Source of the DNA: UBA1081 sp964613045 | GTDB lineage: Bacteria > Bacillota > Clostridia > Oscillospirales > Acutalibacteraceae | Direction: 5' to 3' | DNA: 11,592 nt | Assembly (NCBI GenBank): GCA_964613045.1 | Contig: CAZTFS010000074.1 | Location: 1-11,592, forward strand | Shown: one piece after another, positions 6,655-11,592 of the stretch | How positions within the stretch are numbered: position 1 is the stretch's first letter | Layout of the letters: every line of letters starts with the position of its first letter | Made by a program: the position numbers and the translations under genes | Notes under the pieces: generated by a model | What the model was told of the DNA's origin: nothing | Databases searched by the model: none | The model's input: the letters and a program-made list of their open reading frames with translations, nothing else

Positions 6655-8391
6655 TTAATTATTTTCAGGGTTTTCGGGTTTCGCCAATACTGAGTTATAA
6701 ACATGATATATTACAAAGCCGGGCTTTGCACCGACGGGCTTTTTAAGATTTCTGACCCGAGTGTAATCCACCTCGACAGCACCCGCTTCTCTGCCGGAGC
6801 TGTAATATGCGGCGGTCTTTGCGGCGAAATCCATAGCTGCTTCAGTGGCTTCTCTACCCTCAAGAGAGAGTATTACATGAGAGCCCGGTGCCTTCTGAAT
6901 ATGGAACCAGATATCACTCTTTGAAGCTGTTTTCAGCGATAATTTATCATTCTGAATATTATTTCTGCCCACATAAACCTTGAAGCCGTCAGGTGAAGTA
7001 AATTCCAGCGGCTGCATGGGCTGACTCTTTTTCTGCTTGCCCTGATTTTTGTGTTTTATAAAACCGCCGTCTGCAAGCTCCGATCTGATCTCAGAAATTT
7101 CACGTTCCGTTTCGGCTCTGTTCAGCTCATCAAGAACAGTTTTCAGATATTCAAGGTCAAGTCTGCCCTGTTCGATAAGCTCTGTCAGTTTTTCTTCTGC
7201 TGTACGCAGTTTTCGATACTCTTTATAGTAACGCTGAGCATTTTCGGCAGGAGTCAGTTCGGGCTTGACAGGTATCCTGACCGTTTTGTTCTCATCATAA
7301 TAATTCTCAAGCTCATATACAACCGTACCCTTACCGAGACGGTAAAGATTTGCATTTATAAGCTCTGCAAAAATGCGTTTTTCTTCCCTGTCCCTGCACA
7401 CCTCAAGCTCCGTCATCTGATTGCTTATCTTTTTAGCAAGACGCTCAATAAGATTGTTTACAGTCTTAAAAAGATCCTCTGCCTTGCTTTTTGTCCGTGC
7501 GAGACGTTCACGCTCGTAATAAAAGCTCTCAAGCACTTCGGAGAGGGATTCGTATGAGAAATATTTTGCCTGTGAGCCGTACTGAGTAACGGGAACAAAT
7601 GAAAAATCAAGGAGCTTTCCGTCTGCATCAGCCACAGCTACAGGAGATACCGTTCTGTTGGCAACTGTATTTTTCAGAATATCAATCTCAAACTCAAGCC
7701 TTGCCCTCTGAAAATCCGAAAGAGCAGAAGAAACCGTATCAATACCGCCTGCTCTGTAAGCGATCTCTCTGCAAAGCACGGGAGACATGCCCTCAACAGT
7801 CGACAGGATTGCATTATTCAGTTTCGTATCTTTCCTGACGATCTCATCAGCTATTGAAGCCGTATTATCAGTCAGAATGTTGAGTTTATTCTGCATAGGC
7901 GGTAATTCGTATTTTAAAGAAGGAAGAATCTGCCTTACAGATGATTTAGACATATCAACCCGCTTGATACTGTCGATTATAACGCCTTTTTCATCAAGGA
8001 GGATAATATTACTGTACTGTGCCATAATTTCAATCACAAGCGTCCTTGTAACTCTGTCGCCGATCTCATTGACACAACTGAATATCAGCTTTAATATTCG
8101 GTCAAAGCCCTCCTGCCTGATATCAAGAAGTGTTGCACCGCCCAGATGCTTTCTCATGAGCATGCAAAACATGGGAGGTTTTGCCGGATTCTCAATAGTA
8201 TGAGTTGTCAGATGCAATCTTGGAGCATTGCCTGCTGCAGACATCAGAAGTCTGTATGCACCCGAACGGGTACGCAAAGTGAAAACCAGCTCCGTTTTCT
8301 GCGTCTGATGTATCTTATCCACCTTTGCACCGAGAAGCGTCTCTTTAAGCTCCTCAGACAAAAGGTGAAGAAATATGCCGTCTAAAGCCAT
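6655..8391 (-). CDS. rqcH: RqcH, NFACT-family ribosome quality control factor
   Basis: This is a cytoplasmic factor that binds stalled 50S subunits carrying peptidyl-tRNA and directs C-terminal alanine tailing, marking the peptide for degradation. It is the bacterial relative of Rqc2/NEMF and is often annotated as fibronectin-binding protein A. The 578-residue length is normal. The N-terminal NFACT-N domain carries D97-R98 in GFDRIL and EIM at 121-123. Both are in the places reported as functionally important in Bacillus RqcH. A helix-hairpin-helix region lies near 180-225. Two long charged helices (about 285-345 and 380-440) form the coiled-coil arm. NFACT-R spans 463-560, with GRNNIQND and DIWFHIQKAPGSH. 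Its ATG directly follows the nif3 stop codon (TAA then ATG, no gap), so translation is likely coupled. Confident. Confidence 0.95.
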   Translation of the reverse strand: MALDGIFLHLLSEELKETLLGAKVDKIHQTQKTELVFTLRTRSGAYRLLMSAAGNAPRLHLTTHTIENPAKPPMFCMLMRKHLGGATLLDIRQEGFDRILKLIFSCVNEIGDRVTRTLVIEIMAQYSNIILLDEKGVIIDSIKRVDMSKSSVRQILPSLKYELPPMQNKLNILTDNTASIADEIVRKDTKLNNAILSTVEGMSPVLCREIAYRAGGIDTVSSALSDFQRARLEFEIDILKNTVANRTVSPVAVADADGKLLDFSFVPVTQYGSQAKYFSYESLSEVLESFYYERERLARTKSKAEDLFKTVNNLIERLAKKISNQMTELEVCRDREEKRIFAELINANLYRLGKGTVVYELENYYDENKTVRIPVKPELTPAENAQRYYKEYRKLRTAEEKLTELIEQGRLDLEYLKTVLDELNRAETEREISEIRSELADGGFIKHKNQGKQKKSQPMQPLEFTSPDGFKVYVGRNNIQNDKLSLKTASKSDIWFHIQKAPGSHVILSLEGREATEAAMDFAAKTAAYYSSGREAGAVEVDYTRVRNLKKPVGAKPGFVIYHVYNSVLAKPENPENN

Positions 8392-9144
8392 TTATACCAC
8401 CGTTTCATAGGGACATTTCTCAGAAGCAATACAAACAGCAAGCTTCGGAAATGCATTAAGTAATTTATCGCAAAGAGCTTCCAGCACGGGGACTTCCGTA
8501 CTGAAATGACCTGCAACAAGAAGATTCATACCGAGACGTTGTGCCTCCAGATATTCATGGTGCTTTGCTTCCCCCGTAACAAACGTATCACAACCGGCAG
8601 AAAAAGCATCACAAATATATTCACCGCCTGCACCGCCGCAGACTGCAACTTTTTTCACTTTTTTACCGCTGTCGGCAAGCTTTACACTGTTGCCCAACTT
8701 TTCTGCACAAACTTGTGCAAAGTCTTTCGCTGAATCAAATTCTGTCTCACCCGTTCTCATAACGGGTACACCTTCTGCAAAAAGGTGCTGTACATTTTTT
8801 AAATCAAGCTTTTCGCAAAGAACATCATTTACACCGCCCGCAGCCATATCAAGATTCGTATGGGCTGAAATAACGGTAATGTCATTTTTTATTGCATTAT
8901 AAAGAGGTGTGTTTTCGTTAACGCAACCCACAGGATGAAAAATAAGCGGATGATGACAGATTATTAATCTGCAATGATCGGCAACAGCCTGTTCTATTAC
9001 ATCGTTGGTGCAATCAAGGCAAAGCAATACGGAATCGGCGTCTTTTTCAAGAGTACCTGTCATAAGACCGCTGTTATCCCATGAACACCGGGTTTCATAC
9101 GGAGCAAGTGTATCAAGAAATTCATAAATTTCCCTTATTTTCAT
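8392..9144 (-). CDS. Nif3-family dinuclear metal-centre protein (short form)
   Basis: Nif3/YbgI/YqfO-type protein, often annotated as GTP cyclohydrolase 1 type 2; the real cellular function is unsettled. The predicted metal ligands are all present: H64-H65 in ICHHPL, D99 in HTNLD, and H213 and E217 in AGHFSTE. At 250 residues it is the short form, without the extra domain inserted in the roughly 370-residue Bacillus YqfO. I chose ATG 9144 because GAGGGA at 9152-9157 stands 7 bases before it. An upstream GTG at 9159 would add five residues and has weaker support. The start lies inside the 3' end of trmK (23-base overlap). The trmK-nif3 pairing is common in Firmicutes. Confidence 0.92.
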   Translation of the reverse strand: MKIREIYEFLDTLAPYETRCSWDNSGLMTGTLEKDADSVLLCLDCTNDVIEQAVADHCRLIICHHPLIFHPVGCVNENTPLYNAIKNDITVISAHTNLDMAAGGVNDVLCEKLDLKNVQHLFAEGVPVMRTGETEFDSAKDFAQVCAEKLGNSVKLADSGKKVKKVAVCGGAGGEYICDAFSAGCDTFVTGEAKHHEYLEAQRLGMNLLVAGHFSTEVPVLEALCDKLLNAFPKLAVCIASEKCPYETVV

Positions 9145-9823
9145 ATTGCTTTCCCTCACTTTCTGCTTGCATTAAAATTGATCTGAATTCGTCGGCTTTT
9201 TCCGTTTCACCTGAGTGCAAAAGCCCATGACAGCGTGATCTTAAATAAGAATACTGCCTTTTTATATAAGCGACATCCGTATCGCTTTCATTGGATATCT
9301 TATCGCCGAAGTACCAATAAAACGGTGTTTTCCTCTCATTTCTTCCGCTGTAAAATGCACTTATAACAATGTACACCTTACCCGAATCCTCAACAGTTTT
9401 TTCATCATCTATGTAAAAGCCGTTTTCAGTCAAAAACTCTCTGACATCCTGCGAATGAGTCATGGGCTGGAGTATCAGATGGATATCCTTATTTTTTATC
9501 CAGTCGGCTTTGCTGAGGATCTCCGAGATCAATGTTCCGCCCATACCTGCAATAATTATTTCCTCAGAATCATGAGGTATCTTTTCAAGTCCGTCGGAAA
9601 GAATAAGCTGTATATTATCTTCCAGATCATACTTTTCAACCGTTTTTCTCGCATTATCAAGAGGACCGATGCCGATATCGGCAGCGATCGCACTATCCGT
9701 AATTCCGTTTAAAACAAGAAATGCCGGCAGATAACCGTGATCTGTGCCGACATCTGCTGTTTTGCGGCCGCTTCGGACAAAGTCAGCCGACACCTGCAAT
9801 CTGTTTGTAAGTTTCAGACTCAT
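9122..9823 (-). CDS. trmK: tRNA (adenine(22)-N1)-methyltransferase TrmK
   Basis: This SAM-dependent enzyme methylates N1 of A22 in bacterial tRNAs. At 233 residues it is of normal size. The SAM-binding motif is ADVGTDHGYLP at 23-33, then the acidic AADIG near 48-52, SDG at 76-78, AGMGG at 92-96 and LILQPMTHS at 117-124, all typical of the family. The C-terminal part (about 165-233) is the charged helical extension of TrmK. Its ATG overlaps the stop codon of the DUF1858 gene in an ATGA (9820-9823), indicating translational coupling. In Bacillus the gene follows sigA; here the gene before it is DUF1858 and no sigA is seen in the window. Confidence 0.93.
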   Translation of the reverse strand: MSLKLTNRLQVSADFVRSGRKTADVGTDHGYLPAFLVLNGITDSAIAADIGIGPLDNARKTVEKYDLEDNIQLILSDGLEKIPHDSEEIIIAGMGGTLISEILSKADWIKNKDIHLILQPMTHSQDVREFLTENGFYIDDEKTVEDSGKVYIVISAFYSGRNERKTPFYWYFGDKISNESDTDVAYIKRQYSYLRSRCHGLLHSGETEKADEFRSILMQAESEGKQYENKGNL

Positions 9824-10017
9824 GCATTTTTGTTTGCATTAAGCTTTGCAACAAGCTCGTCTGCATTTACACCGTGTACCATGCAAGCCTGTTCAACAGA
9901 CTCACCTCTTGCAGAGGGACAGCCAAGGCAGTGCATACCCATTTCAAGGAAATAGGGAGCAAGCTCACGGTGTGCATCAAGAACTTCGCCGATTAATGAT
10001 TTTTTTGTAATTTCCAT
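9820..10017 (-). CDS. DUF1858 small CxxC protein
   Basis: The 65-residue protein consists of one DUF1858 domain, the module also found at the N-terminus of ScdA/RIC-like iron-sulfur repair proteins. MHCLGCPSARGES at 28-40 holds the conserved CxxC (C30, C33), with a further Cys at 45 in QACMVHG. The Cys pair suggests redox or metal chemistry, but the biochemical role is not established. ATG 10017 has GGAGG at 10027-10031, which is the strongest ribosome binding site in the operon. It follows the glycosyltransferase by 19 bases and overlaps trmK by 4 bases. Confidence 0.9.
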   Translation of the reverse strand: MEITKKSLIGEVLDAHRELAPYFLEMGMHCLGCPSARGESVEQACMVHGVNADELVAKLNANKNA

Positions 10018-10036
10018 ATTAAATATCCTCCGGATT

Positions 10037-10972
10037 TTATTTACAATTAGTCTTAGCTATTAAATATTTAGGTCTGTCCTTGACCTCAGTATATATTCTT
10101 GCCAGATACTCGCCTGCTATGCCGATACTGAGCAATATCAATCCTCCGACAAAGAGTACTCCGAAAAGTATCGCTGCAGATGTAAGCGAGAATACATGAC
10201 CGGAAACACAGAGTCTGATAATAACCGCAAATGCATAAATCGCACTTAATATCATTGTAATAATACCGAGATACAGCGGTATTCTCAGAGGCGACGACGT
10301 ATAACCGATAATGCCATCCATGGCATATTTAAACAGCTTCGTAATTGACCACTTTGTGTCTCCTGCGGCTCTTTCCCTGTTCTCATGGGGGAACCATTTT
10401 GTGTTAAAGCCCACCCAGCTGAAAATACCCTTTGTAAAGCGGATATTTTCTTTCATGGCGAGAATGGAATCCACCACATTTCGGTTCATGATTCTGTAAT
10501 CCTGAGCACCGTCGTCGATATATGTTTCGGAAATCTTATTGACAACCTTATAGAAAGACGCGGAAAGGACACTCTTGAATTTCTGTTCACCTTTTCTGTC
10601 TACACGTCTGCAGGCAGCCACATCATAGCCCTCTTCGTCAACCGCCTTAAGCATTTCGGGAATAAGCTCGGGAGAATGCTGAAGATCGGCATCAATAAAA
10701 CCTGCAAAATCGCCGGTGCAGTTTTCAAGACCTGCAAGCATGGCAGCTTCCTTGCCGAAATTTCTTGAAAAAGAGATAAATTTTACACGGCTATCCTTTT
10801 TTGCAAGCTCTTCAACTATATTCTGAGTGTTATCACAACTGCCGTCATTTACAAACAGAAGCTCAAATTCATAATTTGCACATCCGTCGGCAACCTTTGT
10901 TATCTCAGAATAAAATGCAGGCAAAACAGCCTCCTCATTATAACATGGAACGATTACAGACAATTTTTTCAT
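10037..10972 (-). CDS. GT2 glycosyltransferase, polyprenyl-phosphate type (GtrB/DPM1-like)
   Basis: The likely reaction is transfer of a sugar from a nucleotide-sugar to a polyprenyl phosphate at the inner face of the membrane, feeding cell-envelope glycosylation. The protein has 311 residues. The GT-A domain at 1-225 carries VIVPCYNEE (7-14), VNDGS (41-45), SRNFGKEAAMLAG (69-81) and the metal-binding DADLQ (94-98). GDTKW (204-208) follows later. Two transmembrane helices follow at about 231-255 and 262-288, then a short cytoplasmic tail with YLARIYTEVKDRPKY typical of this branch. ATG 10972 has AGGAT at 10981-10985. It is the first gene of the minus-strand operon. The sugar and acceptor cannot be read from the sequence. 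Confidence 0.92.
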   Translation of the reverse strand: MKKLSVIVPCYNEEAVLPAFYSEITKVADGCANYEFELLFVNDGSCDNTQNIVEELAKKDSRVKFISFSRNFGKEAAMLAGLENCTGDFAGFIDADLQHSPELIPEMLKAVDEEGYDVAACRRVDRKGEQKFKSVLSASFYKVVNKISETYIDDGAQDYRIMNRNVVDSILAMKENIRFTKGIFSWVGFNTKWFPHENRERAAGDTKWSITKLFKYAMDGIIGYTSSPLRIPLYLGIITMILSAIYAFAVIIRLCVSGHVFSLTSAAILFGVLFVGGLILLSIGIAGEYLARIYTEVKDRPKYLIAKTNCK

Positions 10973-10994
10973 CTTTTCACATCCTTATTTTAAT

Positions 10995-11003
10995 AGTATA
11001 ACA
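10995..11003 (-). promoter_or_regulatory. extended -10 promoter of the minus-strand operon
   Basis: On the minus strand TGT then TATACT (10995-11003) forms an extended -10 element. The -35 region about 17 bases upstream (TTTATT) is weak, as expected for this class. The predicted start near 10988 leaves only about 15 leader bases. It probably drives all six genes from the glycosyltransferase to the glycoside hydrolase. Confidence 0.65.
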
Positions 11004-11045
11004 CATATTTACACCGAAATAAATACTTTTATTCAAATTTTTATA

Positions 11046-11074
11046 TTGACTTCAACCCCGTTTCACTGTAATAT
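11046..11074 (+). promoter_or_regulatory. sigma-A promoter of the 106-codon gene
   Basis: TTGACT (11046-11051), a 17-base spacer and TAATAT (11069-11074) predict a start near 11081. This is about 23 bases before the ATG, leaving room for the GGAG at 11093-11096. Confidence 0.8.
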
Positions 11075-11103
11075 ATTTATTAGAATATTAACGGAGTGCA
11101 GAT

Positions 11104-11424
11104 ATGGGACTTTTTGATAAATTTAAAAAGAAAAAAAAGAAACAGAATACCACAAGAGGCAAATTTGAAAGAATCGAAATTGACGGCGTAACTTTACCTG
11201 TTCTCAACTTTTATCTTTTCACAAACAATGACGAAGGCAAGCGTTATATGGAGCTGACTTCTATTGACGAACTACCCGAGCTTCATTATTCAGAGGTTAC
11301 TATGGATGTAATTCTGTCCACAAAAAAGCTTACGGCAACAGGTAAATTCACAGATGCATTTTCAAAGGGTAAATTCAAGGTTTATAAATTTGAAATTCTC
11401 GACCTTAAAGAATACTACATTTAA
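11104..11424 (+). CDS. small protein of unknown function with Lys-rich N-terminus
   Basis: The protein has 106 residues and I do not recognise the family. It begins MGLFDKFKKKKKKQ, a short amphipathic start followed by a run of lysines. Such a start often sits at the inner membrane surface or binds nucleic acid, but this is only a guess. Residues 20-106 read as alternating beta strands (FERIEIDGVTLPVLNFYLF, YSEVTMDVILS, KFKVYKFEIL) and look like a small globular domain. There is no signal peptide or transmembrane helix. The start is supported by GGAG at 11093-11096, 7 bases before the ATG, and a promoter at 11046-11074. The gene is alone between a divergent operon and its own terminator. Confidence 0.8.
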   Translation: MGLFDKFKKKKKKQNTTRGKFERIEIDGVTLPVLNFYLFTNNDEGKRYMELTSIDELPELHYSEVTMDVILSTKKLTATGKFTDAFSKGKFKVYKFEILDLKEYYI

Positions 11425-11430
11425 AAACGA

Positions 11431-11460
11431 ATCAGCTTCCTTTAGGGAAGCTGATTTTTA
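11431..11460 (+). terminator. terminator of the 106-codon gene
   Basis: A perfect 10-bp stem (11431-11440 with 11446-11455) has a 5-base loop and is followed by a T run ending at 11459. It begins 7 bases after the stop codon. Confidence 0.92.
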
Positions 11461-11469
11461 ATATGTTAA

Positions 11470-11504
11470 AAAAATCACCCCGCAACGGTTGCCCGTTGCG
11501 GGGT
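11470..11504 (-). terminator. terminator of the gene entering from the right
   Basis: A GC-rich stem of at least 11 bp (11477-11487 with 11494-11504, ACCCCGCAACG) is followed on the minus strand by TGA and then a run of T (plus-strand A run, 11468-11474). It stands back to back with the terminator at 11431-11460, so transcripts from both sides are stopped. Confidence 0.88.
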
Positions 11505-11537
11505 TTGCACTATCCGTCAGAAACGGAATAATTCAGT

Positions 11538-11592
11538 TTACCAGTGTGCTGCACCGCACTCACAATACTGATATTCTTTCATGCCGAACAAC
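11538..11592 (-). CDS. 3' end of a gene cut by the window edge
   Basis: On the minus strand an open frame enters from the right edge and ends at TAA (11538-11540), giving the last residues LFGMKEYQYCECGAAHW. It is followed by a strong minus-strand terminator at 11470-11504, which supports a real gene end. The Cys-x-Cys pair near the C-terminus could belong to a small metal-binding knuckle, but with 17 residues no family can be named. Confidence 0.6.
   Translation of the reverse strand, partial: LFGMKEYQYCECGAAHW

Noticed and set aside
7051..7557. 168-codon open frame on the plus strand
   Set aside because: It is antisense to the RqcH coiled-coil region; the real gene there is unmistakable.
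9145..9159. GTG start for the Nif3-family protein, five residues longer
   Set aside because: GAGGGA lies at 9152-9157, correctly spaced for ATG 9144 and inside the extended reading.
11431..11504. Two adjacent hairpins as a start of a CRISPR or repeat array
   Set aside because: The stems differ in sequence and each has a T run on its own outgoing strand, so they are a convergent terminator pair.

Overview
The window looks like chromosome from a low-GC Clostridia-type Firmicute. The best guess is an Oscillospiraceae/Ruminococcus-like gut bacterium. The reasons are AT-rich intergenic DNA with canonical sigma-A promoters, GGAGG-type ribosome binding sites, a trmK-nif3 pair, an rqcH gene, and a secreted protein with dockerin repeats of the 'TAADAR..LR.SAGLE' kind common in that group. 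Species assignment is inference.

Layout. The left edge (1-86) is the 5' part of the RNase P RNA gene, minus strand, with a textbook promoter. Back to back with it, a plus-strand unit runs from about 125 to 2277. It encodes an HD-domain phosphohydrolase-like protein, an MFS transporter and a small three-helix membrane protein, and ends in a strong hairpin terminator. Convergent to it, on the minus strand, is a single secreted protein (2276-3871) with a dockerin at each end. Between them lie a cohesin-like domain, a Cys-rich zinc-ribbon-like segment and a BspA-like leucine-rich repeat region. It has its own promoter.

Upstream of that, also on the minus strand, is a tightly packed six-gene run read from 10972 down to 4092: a membrane-anchored GT2 glycosyltransferase, a DUF1858 protein, trmK, a nif3-family gene, rqcH, and a large secreted clan GH-A glycoside hydrolase with two C-terminal CBM-like regions. 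Overlaps and gaps of 0 to 19 bases suggest one transcript starting at the extended -10 promoter near 10995. Three genes are housekeeping-type (tRNA A22 methylation, the Nif3 metal protein, ribosome quality control). The secreted hydrolase at the end is the odd member.

The right end has a plus-strand orphan of 106 codons with its own promoter and terminator. It is followed by a minus-strand terminator and the last codons of a gene that continues outside the window.

The most interesting object is the double-dockerin/cohesin-like/LRR protein next to a dockerin-less, CBM-bearing glycoside hydrolase. Together they suggest cell-surface or extracellular polysaccharide handling, but nothing in the sequence proves that they work together. 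I did not find a CRISPR array, a transposon, a tRNA or a phage feature.
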